64,000 nt of DNA from Holophagales bacterium. GTDB taxonomy: Bacteria; Acidobacteriota; Thermoanaerobaculia; Multivoradales; Multivoraceae. Below the pieces are notes generated by a model. That model was not told the DNA's origin. It was given only the letters and a program-made list of their open reading frames with translations, and ran no database searches. Positions 18,697 to 26,948 of this stretch are shown here, in pieces. The stretch is from NCBI GenBank assembly GCA_009843505.1, contig VYDI01000022.1, forward strand, positions 1 to 64,000, given 5' to 3'. Each line of letters starts with the position of its first letter. The stretch's first letter is position 1. Both the position numbers and the translations under genes were made by a program.

Positions 18697-20700
18697 CTAA
18701 GCGGCGTCCTCGTCGATCACGACGAGCAACTCGCCGTTCCCGACCTGCTCGCCCTCGGCGACACGGAACTCCGAGACCGTGCCCGGCGCCGGCGCCGTCA
18801 CCCGGTGCTCCATCTTCATCGCTTCCAGAACCAGGAGGAGCTGACCCGACTCGACCCGGTCCCCGACCTCGGCGTGGGTCGTGATCACCTTGCCCGGCAT
18901 CGGCGCGGTCAGGCCGCCGGCGACTGCCTCCAGGCCGGCGACGGGGAAACGGGGCAGCTCGCGCAGTTCGACGTCGCCCTCCGGGCCATGGACGAGCCAG
19001 CGGTCGCCCGAGGAGGTGACGGTCGACCGCAGTCTGCGCCCGTCGATGACGACCTCGACACCGTCCCCGGTGCGCCGCCGGAGTTCGACCGAGTGGTGGC
19101 TCGGCTCGCCGTCTCCCGACGTGGCGCGGGTATCGAACCGGCCGTCGCGCTGGATCCGGTACTCGATGCGCAGCGCATCGCGGGCGCCGGTTTCGAACTC
19201 GGACCGCTCGTAGGGCATGACCGTGTTGCGCCAGCCGCTCGTGATCGTCGGATGGATCCGTGCCGCCTGCCTGCGATCGTGCTGGGCGGCCATCGCCGCG
19301 CAGATCCCGGCGGCGACCACCTCGTCGGCCGACGGCAGCCGCACGGGTTCCGGGGCCACACGCTCGATGAAATCGGTCGTCGTGTCGCCGGCCAGGAACT
19401 CGGGCGACCGCAGTGTCGCGACGAGGAAGTCACGGTTGGTCCGGATGCCCTGCATGCGCGTCGTCTCGAGCACCCTGGCGAGCCGGAGCGCCGCTTCGCG
19501 CCGGTTCGGCGCGCCGACGATCACCTTGGCCAGCATCGGATCGAACTCGATGCCGACATCGCTGCCGCTCTCGACTCCCGAGTCGAAGCGCGCGTTCGAT
19601 CCGGAGGCCGGCTGCCAGCGCTCGACCCGTCCCGTCTGGGGCAGGAAGTCGTTCGCCGGATCCTCGGCATAGAGCCGCGCTTCGATCGCGTGGCCGCCGA
19701 TCGCCAGGTCCTCCTGGCCGAAACCGAGAGGCTCCCCCTGAGCGACCCGCAACTGTTCGCGGACCAGGTCGAGGCCGGTGATCTCCTCAGTGACCGGATG
19801 CTCGACCTGCAGGCGGGTGTTCACCTCCAGGAAGCGGAAGTCCGTTGGAACGGAGCCGTCCGCCGGCTGCTCGACCAGGAACTCCACCGTGCCTGCCGAG
19901 CTGTAGCCGATCGCCTGTCCGGCGGCCACCGCCGCGGCGCCCATGCGGGCGCGCAGGTCCTCGCTCACGACCGGCGACGGCGCCTCCTCGATGATCTTCT
20001 GATGACGGCGCTGGATCGAACATTCCCGTTCGAAGCAGTGGACGAGGTTGCCGTGCAGGTCGCCCAGGATCTGGATCTCGACGTGCCGCGACGAGGCGAG
20101 CCAGCGCTCGAGAAACACGGTGCCGTCGCCGAACGCGGCCGCCGCCTCGCGACGCGCGCCCTCGACGGCGTCGGCCAACTCGTCCTCCGACTCGACCACT
20201 CGCATGCCGCGGCCGCCGCCGCCCGCAGCCGCCTTGACCAGGACCGGGAAGCCCACTTCCGCCGCCGCCGCGGCCAGGTCGACGCCGCCGCCAAGTTCGA
20301 CCGCCTGAAGCGTGGGCACGCCGGCCTCTCGCATGAGATCCTTGGCCGAGAGCTTGTCGCCCATCGCGGCGATCGCCTCGGGTGACGGGCCGACCCAGAT
20401 CAGCCCGGCCTCGGTCACGGCTCGGGCGAAGTCTGCGTTCTCGGACAGGAAGCCGTAGCCGGGATGCACCGCGTCGGCGCCGGTGCGCGCCGCCGCGGCC
20501 AGCACCTTGCCGATGTCCAGGTAGGTCTCCGCCGGCGACCGCCCGTCGAGTGCGATCGCTTCATCGGCCTCGGCCACGAAGGGCGCATCGGCGTCTCCGT
20601 CGGCATGGACCGCGACCGTCGCGATCCCCATATCGCGCGCCGAACGGAAGATCCGCCGCGCGATCTCAGCCCTGTTGGCGACCAGGAGCCGCGTGATCAT
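18697..20700 (-). CDS. Acyl-CoA carboxylase alpha subunit (biotin carboxylase + BCCP)
   Basis: 667 residues in one chain. Biotin carboxylase N-domain (LLVANRAEIARRIFRSARDMG), ATP-grasp domain with the VKAAAGGGGRGMR glycine loop, C-domain with the ECSIQRRHQKIIEEAPSP motif, a middle linker domain, and a C-terminal biotinyl domain whose EAMKM motif puts biotin on about Lys629. This layout is that of 3-methylcrotonyl-, propionyl- or geranyl-CoA carboxylase alpha chains. It carboxylates biotin with ATP and bicarbonate for the carboxyltransferase encoded 21 nt upstream in the operon. Which acyl-CoA is used cannot be decided from the alpha chain; the neighbours favour methylcrotonyl-CoA or a relative. 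Confidence 0.93.
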   Translation of the reverse strand: MITRLLVANRAEIARRIFRSARDMGIATVAVHADGDADAPFVAEADEAIALDGRSPAETYLDIGKVLAAAARTGADAVHPGYGFLSENADFARAVTEAGLIWVGPSPEAIAAMGDKLSAKDLMREAGVPTLQAVELGGGVDLAAAAAEVGFPVLVKAAAGGGGRGMRVVESEDELADAVEGARREAAAAFGDGTVFLERWLASSRHVEIQILGDLHGNLVHCFERECSIQRRHQKIIEEAPSPVVSEDLRARMGAAAVAAGQAIGYSSAGTVEFLVEQPADGSVPTDFRFLEVNTRLQVEHPVTEEITGLDLVREQLRVAQGEPLGFGQEDLAIGGHAIEARLYAEDPANDFLPQTGRVERWQPASGSNARFDSGVESGSDVGIEFDPMLAKVIVGAPNRREAALRLARVLETTRMQGIRTNRDFLVATLRSPEFLAGDTTTDFIERVAPEPVRLPSADEVVAAGICAAMAAQHDRRQAARIHPTITSGWRNTVMPYERSEFETGARDALRIEYRIQRDGRFDTRATSGDGEPSHHSVELRRRTGDGVEVVIDGRRLRSTVTSSGDRWLVHGPEGDVELRELPRFPVAGLEAVAGGLTAPMPGKVITTHAEVGDRVESGQLLLVLEAMKMEHRVTAPAPGTVSEFRVAEGEQVGNGELLVVIDEDAA

Positions 20701-20721
20701 GCCGCCCTCACCGCGCCGCCC

Positions 20722-22353
20722 TCACATCCTGAAGACTGCATAGCCCTTCGCCCCCTCGACTGCCCGGCTGTGGCAGGCCGACAGGGACAGACCGAGCACG
20801 GTGCGGGTGTCGCGCGGGTCGATCATCCCGTCGTCGGAAACCCGAGAGGTCGCGTAGAGACCCAGCGAGCGCTTCTCGGCCCAGTGGATGACGCCCGCCG
20901 CGCGCTTCCGGTCGGCCTCTTCGTCGAACTCGATGCCGCGCCGCTGTGCTGCCCTCCGGGTCACGATCGTCATCACGCCCGCCATCTGCTCCGGGCCCAT
21001 GACCGCGATCTTCGCGGTCGGCCAGATGTAGGTGAAGCGAGTGCCGTAGGCGCGACCGCTCATGCCGTAGTTGCCGGCGCCGTACGACGCACCGACGATG
21101 ACCGAGAGGTGCGGCACGGTCGAGTTCGCCACCGCGTTGATCATCTTCGATCCGTTCTTCGTGATCCCGCCCTGCTCGTAGTCGGTGCCGACGATGTAGC
21201 CAGTGATGTTGTGCAGAAACAGGAGCGGCACGTCGATCTGGTTGCAGAGCTGGATGAACTGGGTCGCCTTCTCCGCCGACTCGGAGAACAGCGCGCCGTT
21301 GTTGCCCAGGATGCCGACCGGATAGCCGTGAATCGAGGACCAGCCGCAGACGATCGTCGGTCCGTAGAGCGGCTTGAACTCCTCGAATCGCGATCCGTCG
21401 ACGATCCGCCCGATCACTTCGCGGATGTCGAGCGGCGAACGCAGATCTCGCGAGACGAGGCCGAGCAGTTCCTCCGGGTCGAGCACCGGGTCATCGGGCG
21501 GCAGGCTCGGGCCCGGTCCTTCCTTGCGCCAGTTGAGGTGGGCGATCACGTCGCGGCAGAGGCGAATACCGTCCATCTCGTCCTGCGCCAGGTAGTCGCC
21601 AAGACCCGAAACGCGGCAGTGCATGTCCGCGCCGCCGATGCTCTCTGGCTCGGCGTCCTCACCGGTCGCCATCTTGACCAGGGGCGGACCGCCGAGCGAG
21701 ACCATCGCCTGGTTCTTGACGAAGATGTTGTAGTCGCTCATCCCCGGCTGGTAGGCACCGCCGGCCGTCGAGGCGCCGAAGACGATCGACACGGTCGGAA
21801 TGCGCATCTTGGAGAGCTCGGAGATCTCGTAGAACAGGCGTCCGGACTCGGCGAAGTGCCCGAGCGTCCGTTTCGTCTGCGCGTCCGGATCGTCGCCGGT
21901 GTTGCCGCGCAGGTCGGCGCCCGCGGACTCCACGAACTGGACGTAGGGCAGCCGGTTGATCCGCGCGATCTCCAGGCCACGCATCAGCTTCTTCGAGTTG
22001 AACTCGTTGAAGGCGCCGGCCCGAACCGACGGGTCGTGGCCGAGGATCACGCACTCCGTGCCCGAGATCACGCCGACGCCGAGCACGAACCCGGAACCGA
22101 CCGTGTAGTAGGAGTTCCAGGCCGCGAGCGGCGAGATCTCGAGGAACGGGCTGTCCCGATCGAGGGCGTTCGCCACGCGCTCGCGAACCGGCAGCCTGCC
22201 GCGGCTCCGCAGGCGATTCATCGCCTCGGGCCCGCCACCGCCGGCCACCTGATCGAGCAGGCCGTTCACCTGCTCGATCTGTTCCAGGATGTCGGCGCGG
22301 TTCTTCCTGAACTGCTCCGACCGGACGTCGACGTTGGATCTGAGAGCCTGCAT
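20722..22353 (-). CDS. Acyl-CoA carboxylase beta subunit (carboxyltransferase)
   Basis: 543 residues, the usual length of a methylcrotonyl-CoA carboxylase-type beta chain. The N-half carries the acyl-CoA site (FVESAGADL, GASTAGGAYQPGMSDY). The C-half carries the biotin site (GNNGALFSESAEKATQFIQLC, FLHNITGYIVGTDYEQGGI, GASYGAGNYGMSGRAYG). The FMVG... motif of 3-methylcrotonyl enzymes is represented here by FLHNITGYIVG, which also occurs in methylcrotonyl- and geranyl-type enzymes. It works with the alpha subunit encoded next. A 107-bp gap separates it from the acyl-CoA synthetase gene; all read in the same direction. Confidence 0.92.
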   Translation of the reverse strand: MQALRSNVDVRSEQFRKNRADILEQIEQVNGLLDQVAGGGGPEAMNRLRSRGRLPVRERVANALDRDSPFLEISPLAAWNSYYTVGSGFVLGVGVISGTECVILGHDPSVRAGAFNEFNSKKLMRGLEIARINRLPYVQFVESAGADLRGNTGDDPDAQTKRTLGHFAESGRLFYEISELSKMRIPTVSIVFGASTAGGAYQPGMSDYNIFVKNQAMVSLGGPPLVKMATGEDAEPESIGGADMHCRVSGLGDYLAQDEMDGIRLCRDVIAHLNWRKEGPGPSLPPDDPVLDPEELLGLVSRDLRSPLDIREVIGRIVDGSRFEEFKPLYGPTIVCGWSSIHGYPVGILGNNGALFSESAEKATQFIQLCNQIDVPLLFLHNITGYIVGTDYEQGGITKNGSKMINAVANSTVPHLSVIVGASYGAGNYGMSGRAYGTRFTYIWPTAKIAVMGPEQMAGVMTIVTRRAAQRRGIEFDEEADRKRAAGVIHWAEKRSLGLYATSRVSDDGMIDPRDTRTVLGLSLSACHSRAVEGAKGYAVFRM

Positions 22354-22460
22354 GCGCCAACCGCTTCGCTAGTCGCGGAGCGGCGAAGAGAAGTCTGCGT
22401 GAAGAGCGGCGATCATGTCAGATCGGATCCGCTTCGTGTAGCCGCCGCACCAACGCCGAC

Positions 22461-24062
22461 TCAGGCCGCGCTGTGGGCCCCCTTCTTCCACTCTTCCACC
22501 AGCACGAACTTCTGGATCTTGCCGGAGGGCGTGAGCGGGAATTCGTCGACCCGGTACCAGGCCTTGGGAGTCTTCTGCGGAGACAGGTTCTCGCGACAGT
22601 ACGTGTGGAGTTCCGCGTCCGAGACCGGGTTCGACGGGTCCGCGTCGCGGACGAAGGCGCCCACGATCTCCCCCCAGCGCTCGTCCGGCAGACCGACGAC
22701 CGCTACGTCCGCGACCTGCGGGTGCTCGAACAGCAGCTCCTCGATCTCCCGCGGATAGATGTTCTCGCCGCCGCGGATGATCATGTCCCTCAGCCGGCCG
22801 GTGATCGTCGTGTAGCCGCGGTCGTCCATCGTCACCAGGTCGCCGGTGTGGAGCCAGCCGTCCTCGTCGATCGTCTCGGCCGTCTTGTCCGGCATCTCGA
22901 AGTACCCGAGCATGACCAGGTAGCCGCGGCAGCAGAGCTCGCCCTGTTCGCCGATCGGCAGAATGTCGCCGGTCGACGGGTCGATCACCTTCATCTCGGT
23001 CTGCGGCAGCACCGGACCGAGCGTGTTCGCCTTGTCCTCCTCGCTGTCGTCCGGCTTCATCAGCGTGACGCCCGGCGACGCCTCGGTCTGCCCGTAAATG
23101 ATCGAGAACTGCACCCCGAGCGTCTTCTCGATCCGCCGCACCAGGTCGGCCGGCACCGTCGCGCCGCCGGAGCAGACCGTGTGGACGGACGACAGGTCGC
23201 GGCTGCCGAAGTCGGGATGCTCCATCACGGCGATCAGCATCGTCGGCACGCCAAGCAGGTGCGTGGCCCTCAGCTCTTCGACCAGCGCCAGCATGAGCCC
23301 GGGTTCGAACATGACCAGGTTGACCAGGGTCGCCTGCTGCTGGCAGGGACCGAGGACACCCAGCACGCAGCCGCCCGTGTGGAACAGGGGCATCGGGTTG
23401 ACGTAGGCGTCGCCAGGCCTGACACCCAGACGCTCGGCGACGAAACGGGCGTTGTTCGTGATCCCGCGGTGGTGGAGGTAGGCGCCCTTGGGGAAGCCGG
23501 TGGTCCCTGACGTGTACTGGATCTGGACCGGATCGTCCGGACTCACCTCGGGAAGCTCGACGTCGGCCGGCGCCGAGGCGACGAAGCCCTCGAACTCGTC
23601 GAACGGGATGATCTCCCGAAGGTCCGGCAGCCCGTCCGCCACCCGCTTCAGCGATTCCTCCATCGGATTGCCGCGGAACGTGCGCAGGTAGAAGATGCCG
23701 GACGATCGGGACTGGCGCAGCACGTACTCGAGTTCCTTCGGCTGGTAGGCCGGGTTGACCGTCACCAGGACCACGCCGGCGAGTCCCGCGCCGTACTCGA
23801 GCAGCACCCATTCCGGGATGTTGGGCGCCCAGACGGCGACCCGCTCGCCCTTCTCGAAGCGGGCCGCGAGTGCCCGCGCGACGCGCTCCGCGTCCGCCAG
23901 GAGTTCGGCGTAGGTCCAGGATCGGCGCTCGCCTGGCACGCCCTCGATCAGCGCTACCGTGTCCGGGGCCTTGGCGGCGGCGTCACGGAGGATGCCGCCG
24001 ACCGTTGTCTCGAGAACAGGTGAACTGGTGTCGACGGGAACGTGGCTCTCGGTCAGCGGCAT
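22461..24062 (-). CDS. AMP-forming acyl-CoA synthetase (fatty-acid/branched acid CoA ligase)
   Basis: 533 residues with GAGAGGAGAC before the ATG. The ANL superfamily motifs are complete: P-loop YTSGTTGFPKG (about 183-193), the IIYGQTEASPGVT adenylate motif, the WLHTGDL and RDMIIRGGENIYP hinge regions, and the catalytic lysine in SGKIQK (about 513-518). It should activate a carboxylic acid to the acyl-CoA used by the following carboxylase and hydratase. It is the first gene of the minus-strand series running to 11.8 kb and diverges from the MBL hydrolase by 59 bp, where the series' promoter must lie. Confidence 0.93.
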   Translation of the reverse strand: MPLTESHVPVDTSSPVLETTVGGILRDAAAKAPDTVALIEGVPGERRSWTYAELLADAERVARALAARFEKGERVAVWAPNIPEWVLLEYGAGLAGVVLVTVNPAYQPKELEYVLRQSRSSGIFYLRTFRGNPMEESLKRVADGLPDLREIIPFDEFEGFVASAPADVELPEVSPDDPVQIQYTSGTTGFPKGAYLHHRGITNNARFVAERLGVRPGDAYVNPMPLFHTGGCVLGVLGPCQQQATLVNLVMFEPGLMLALVEELRATHLLGVPTMLIAVMEHPDFGSRDLSSVHTVCSGGATVPADLVRRIEKTLGVQFSIIYGQTEASPGVTLMKPDDSEEDKANTLGPVLPQTEMKVIDPSTGDILPIGEQGELCCRGYLVMLGYFEMPDKTAETIDEDGWLHTGDLVTMDDRGYTTITGRLRDMIIRGGENIYPREIEELLFEHPQVADVAVVGLPDERWGEIVGAFVRDADPSNPVSDAELHTYCRENLSPQKTPKAWYRVDEFPLTPSGKIQKFVLVEEWKKGAHSAA

Positions 24063-24107
24063 CGGCGTCTCCTCTCGGCGCGTGAATCGTGAATCGTAGC
24101 CGCTTGC

Positions 24108-24113
24108 TACCCT
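24108..24113 (+). promoter_or_regulatory. Candidate -10 (TACCCT), 8 nt before MBL gene
   Basis: TANNNT-type hexamer 8 nt ahead of the ATG at 24122, where no Shine-Dalgarno is visible. Weakest of the leaderless candidates. Confidence 0.25.
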
Positions 24114-24121
24114 TCGCGCCC

Positions 24122-25111
24122 ATGACGGAACCAGTCGCCGAGAAGATCCTCGACTCGCTCTACCGGGTCGTCGTGCCGCTGCCGCGAAACCCGCTCAAGG
24201 AAGTGAACTGCTACGTCCTCGCCGAGGACGATCGCTTCCTCGTCATCGACACCGGAATGAACCGCCCCGAGTGCCGCGAGGTTCTCACCGCCGGGCTCGA
24301 CGAGATCGGCGTAGACCTCGAGAAGACCGACTTCCTGGCGACCCACCTCCACGCCGACCACCACGGCCTGATCCCGGAACTTCTGCGACCAGGGCGGACT
24401 GCTTCAATGGGCGCCATCGACGCCGCGGCGATGGGCCGGGCCCACGGCGGCTGGTCCGAGAACAGCCCGATGGGCGTCTACCTCAGGCGCAGTGGCTTCC
24501 CGCCCGACGAACTGGCCGAGTCCTTCCGTCGCCACCCGGGCGCGCGCTTCAGCGGGCAGATGATCGAGTACGCACCGCTGGACGAGGGCGACGTGATCGA
24601 GATCGCCGGCTACCGTCTCGAGGTCATCGACACGCCCGGCCATACGTTCGGTCACATCTCCCTGTACGACCGCGTGAAGCGCCTCTTCATCGCCGGTGAC
24701 CACATCCTGGGCGACATCACGCCCAACATTCAGGCCTGGGCCGACGACCACGATCCGTTGGGCCTCTACCTCGACAGCGTCGCCAAGGTCGAGGGGCTCG
24801 ACGTCGACCTCTGCCTGCCCGGTCACCGCAGCCTGATCCACGACTTTAGGGGCCGCTGCCGGGAACTCCGCGAGCACCACGAGGTCCGCGGTCGGGAGGT
24901 GGTCGACATTCTCCGGACGAACGGAAGCCGCAACGCCTACGACACGGCAGCGCTCATGACTTGGGACATCCGCGCCAAGTCCTGGGACGACTTCCCGATC
25001 ATGCAGCGATGGTTCGCCACCGGCGAGGCGATCGCGCACCTGCGCTGGCTGGAGGACTTGGGCGAGTTGCAGCGGGAAGACGCGGGCGAGCGGATTCTGT
25101 ACAGCGCCTGA
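24122..25111 (+). CDS. MBL-fold metallo-hydrolase
   Basis: 329 residues from the ATG at 24122; an upstream in-frame GTG at 24089 would add an unconvincing 11 residues. The metal-binding signature THLHADHHG (H75, H77, D79, H80) is followed by DTPGHTFGHISL, FIAGDHILGD and LPGHRSLI, giving the full ligand set of a glyoxalase II-like dinuclear site. The C-terminal 80 residues are helical (REHHEVRGREVVDIL), as in the MBL proteins that accompany acyl-CoA pathways and may hydrolyse thioesters. It diverges from the acyl-CoA synthetase, which hints at, but does not prove, a role in CoA-ester turnover. Confidence 0.88.
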   Translation: MTEPVAEKILDSLYRVVVPLPRNPLKEVNCYVLAEDDRFLVIDTGMNRPECREVLTAGLDEIGVDLEKTDFLATHLHADHHGLIPELLRPGRTASMGAIDAAAMGRAHGGWSENSPMGVYLRRSGFPPDELAESFRRHPGARFSGQMIEYAPLDEGDVIEIAGYRLEVIDTPGHTFGHISLYDRVKRLFIAGDHILGDITPNIQAWADDHDPLGLYLDSVAKVEGLDVDLCLPGHRSLIHDFRGRCRELREHHEVRGREVVDILRTNGSRNAYDTAALMTWDIRAKSWDDFPIMQRWFATGEAIAHLRWLEDLGELQREDAGERILYSA

Positions 25112-25132
25112 AGGCACCATCGAGTCCAGCGC

Positions 25133-25393
25133 TCACTCGAGCGGAGCGATCTTCCCCAGGTCTTCCGAGCGCTGCCCGCGCTTCCAGGCCTGCCGCAACT
25201 CGGCACGGTGCAACTCGGCCCACTCCATCACGAGGCCGAGGGCACGCGGCGGGAGGCGGCCCTTCAACATGGTCATCTTCTCGATGCCGATCAGCGCAAC
25301 CGCGCCGCCGTATCGGACGTGAAAGTGGGCCGGAGGCGTGTCTCCACACTCCATCTCGACGACGATCCCGTAGAAGCGACTGACTTCATGCAT
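25133..25393 (-). CDS. DUF4160 family protein
   Basis: 86 residues, full length for the family. It shows the two family blocks: RFYGIVVEMECGDTPPAHFHVRYGG near the start and a C-terminal LVMEWAELHRAEL. DUF4160 genes often sit beside DUF2442 genes in toxin-antitoxin-like pairs, but no partner is present; it lies alone between the MBL hydrolase (convergent, 21 bp) and the acetyltransferase. Function unknown. Confidence 0.75.
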   Translation of the reverse strand: MHEVSRFYGIVVEMECGDTPPAHFHVRYGGAVALIGIEKMTMLKGRLPPRALGLVMEWAELHRAELRQAWKRGQRSEDLGKIAPLE

Positions 25394-25417
25394 CAGGACG
25401 GCGGCTCCTCACTGTTC

Positions 25418-25978
25418 TCAAGGGCGATTCCCAAGCGTACCAATGCTCTCCGCGCCACCGGCGGCTTCAAGCGCCAGGCCCGCGGTGGTCGTGACCTTCG
25501 TGCCGGCCGGTACGTCCTCCGTCACGACGCAGTTCACGCCGATGAAGACGTCGTCGCCGATATCGATGCTTCCGATCAGCCGGCTGCCGGCGCCGACGAA
25601 AACGTTGTCGCCGAGGGTCGGCATCTGGTCCAGCCGCCTGCCGGTCGGAGCGCCGATCGTGACCTGGTGGAGGAGCGTTCCGTTACCCCCGATGCGCACG
25701 CCGTTGCCGATCACCAGTCCGACGCCGTGGCTGATGAACAGACCCGGTCCGATGCGCGCCCCCGGTGCGATGTCCACGCTGGTGAGAAACAGCGACAGCC
25801 GCGCGACGAACGGCCCCAGGATGGGGATGCGACGGCTCTTGAACCAGTGGGCGATCCGGTAGAGCACGACTGCCTGGTAACCGTTCTCGAAGAGCAGCGA
25901 CTCGAGCACGTAGAAGGGGAACGGCTTCGTCTTGATCGCGCGCAGGCGGCGCGTGTCCTCGCGCAGGTTCTTCAGCAT
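25418..25978 (-). CDS. Serine O-acetyltransferase-like hexapeptide transferase
   Basis: 186 residues from an ATG at 25978; the coding frame continues openly upstream but this start overlaps the glycosyltransferase stop by 7 nt and matches the family length. A helical N-part (LRAIKTKPFPFYVLESLLFENGYQAVVLYRIAHWF) precedes a left-handed beta-helix with the ligand pattern IGPGLFISHGVGLVIG and the VFIGVNCVVTEDVPAGTKV turns. The catalytic His pair region is preserved (ISHG). It resembles CysE, but the position behind a glycosyltransferase makes O-acetylation of a surface sugar or a serine-type nucleotide sugar as likely as cysteine synthesis. Confidence 0.82.
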   Translation of the reverse strand: MLKNLREDTRRLRAIKTKPFPFYVLESLLFENGYQAVVLYRIAHWFKSRRIPILGPFVARLSLFLTSVDIAPGARIGPGLFISHGVGLVIGNGVRIGGNGTLLHQVTIGAPTGRRLDQMPTLGDNVFVGAGSRLIGSIDIGDDVFIGVNCVVTEDVPAGTKVTTTAGLALEAAGGAESIGTLGNRP

Positions 25979-26907
25979 GCCCGAGCACCCTCGTCGATCC
26001 CCGGCGGCGGTTCCATCGGCGCCCGGAGGCCCTCGATCACGCCGCGGAACTTGGCGATCACGGCGCCCTGGTTGCCGCGGACGAGTTCGCGAAAGAAGGC
26101 CAGGAAGAGGCCTGCCGAGAGAAACAGGAGAAACGAGCACCACTGCGCCGGCCCGCCGTAGCGGCGCACGAACAGCGCGGCGCTGCGGCCATTGAAGAAC
26201 GTACGCGAGGCCCGGTAGCCGCCGACGGTCCGCGCCACCATGTGGTAGAGCACGGCCCGGTGCGCGTAGTAGCAGCGGTAGCCGCGCGCCTTCATCCGCA
26301 TGCACCAGTCCGCGTCGTCGAGCGCCAGATGGAACAGCGGATCCCAGAGGCCGATCTCCTCGACGACCGAGCGGCGCACCAGCATCGCGCAGCCGTTGAC
26401 GTAGGGCACTTCCTCGTCGCGGTCGAACTGGCCGCGATCGACCTGGCCTTCGCCGCGCTCCCGGGTCATCGACTCGCGGAAGCGGATGCGGCCCCCGGCG
26501 GACCAGAGACGGTCGCGCTCGCCGTGGTAGAGGATCTTCGGACCCACACAGCCGATAGCGGGATCCGCCTCGGCTACCGCGACGAGTTCGTCGAGGAAGT
26601 CCGGCTCGACCTCGATGTCGTTGTTGAGCAGCAACAGGTAGTCGACGCCGCGGTCCACCGCCAGCTCGATCCCCCTGTTCATGCCGTAGACGACACCCTG
26701 GTTCTCCTCGACGCGGATCTGGGTCGCACCCGGATGCGCGGCGGCGACCGCCTCGAACGAGCCGTCGCCGGAACCGTTGTCTATGTGGATCAACTCGCAG
26801 GCCGGGTAGGTCATCGCCTCGAGGCTCGCCAACGCCTGCAGGGTGATGTCGCGCCCGTTGTAGTTCAGGACGAGGGCGGCAACCGTCGGTACTCGCTCCC
26901 CAGCCAC
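25972..26907 (-). CDS. Glycosyltransferase family 2 (rhamnosyltransferase-like)
   Basis: 311 residues starting at a GTG at 26907. GT-A fold: VAALVLNYNGRDITLQAL, NGSGDGS, the YLLLLNNDIEVEP metal-binding DxD-like segment, and the acceptor-side FHLALDDADWCMRMKARGY with ED-like acidic pair. A hydrophobic C-terminal stretch (WCSFLLFLSAGLFLAFF) probably anchors it to the inner membrane. It overlaps the acetyltransferase gene by 7 nt and diverges from the PQQ-repeat protein by 41 bp. No Shine-Dalgarno; a TACGCT hexamer lies 6 nt upstream of the start. Confidence 0.88.
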   Translation of the reverse strand: MAGERVPTVAALVLNYNGRDITLQALASLEAMTYPACELIHIDNGSGDGSFEAVAAAHPGATQIRVEENQGVVYGMNRGIELAVDRGVDYLLLLNNDIEVEPDFLDELVAVAEADPAIGCVGPKILYHGERDRLWSAGGRIRFRESMTRERGEGQVDRGQFDRDEEVPYVNGCAMLVRRSVVEEIGLWDPLFHLALDDADWCMRMKARGYRCYYAHRAVLYHMVARTVGGYRASRTFFNGRSAALFVRRYGGPAQWCSFLLFLSAGLFLAFFRELVRGNQGAVIAKFRGVIEGLRAPMEPPPGIDEGARAC

Positions 26908-26913
26908 GCGGGC

Positions 26914-26919
26914 AGCGTA
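26914..26919 (-). promoter_or_regulatory. Candidate -10 (TACGCT) for leaderless glycosyltransferase mRNA
   Basis: On the minus strand TACGCT ends 6 nt before the GTG start at 26907. The opposite strand has the mirror arrangement for the divergent gene 17 bp away. Confidence 0.4.
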
Positions 26920-26935
26920 ACGCAGAGGCGCCGGG

Positions 26936-26941
26936 TAACAT
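26936..26941 (+). promoter_or_regulatory. Candidate -10 (TAACAT) for leaderless PQQ-repeat gene mRNA
   Basis: TAACAT ends 7 nt before the ATG at 26949, with no ribosome-binding site in the gap. Confidence 0.4.
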
Positions 26942-26948
26942 CCGCGCC

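Noticed and set aside
18637..20385. A long plus-strand frame opposite the biotin carboxylase
   Set aside because: Antisense to a conserved enzyme, with no motif; typical of high GC3 DNA.
20464..22758. A 764-residue plus-strand frame opposite the carboxyltransferase
   Set aside because: Antisense shadow of two conserved genes, Val/Arg/His-rich with no recognisable domain.
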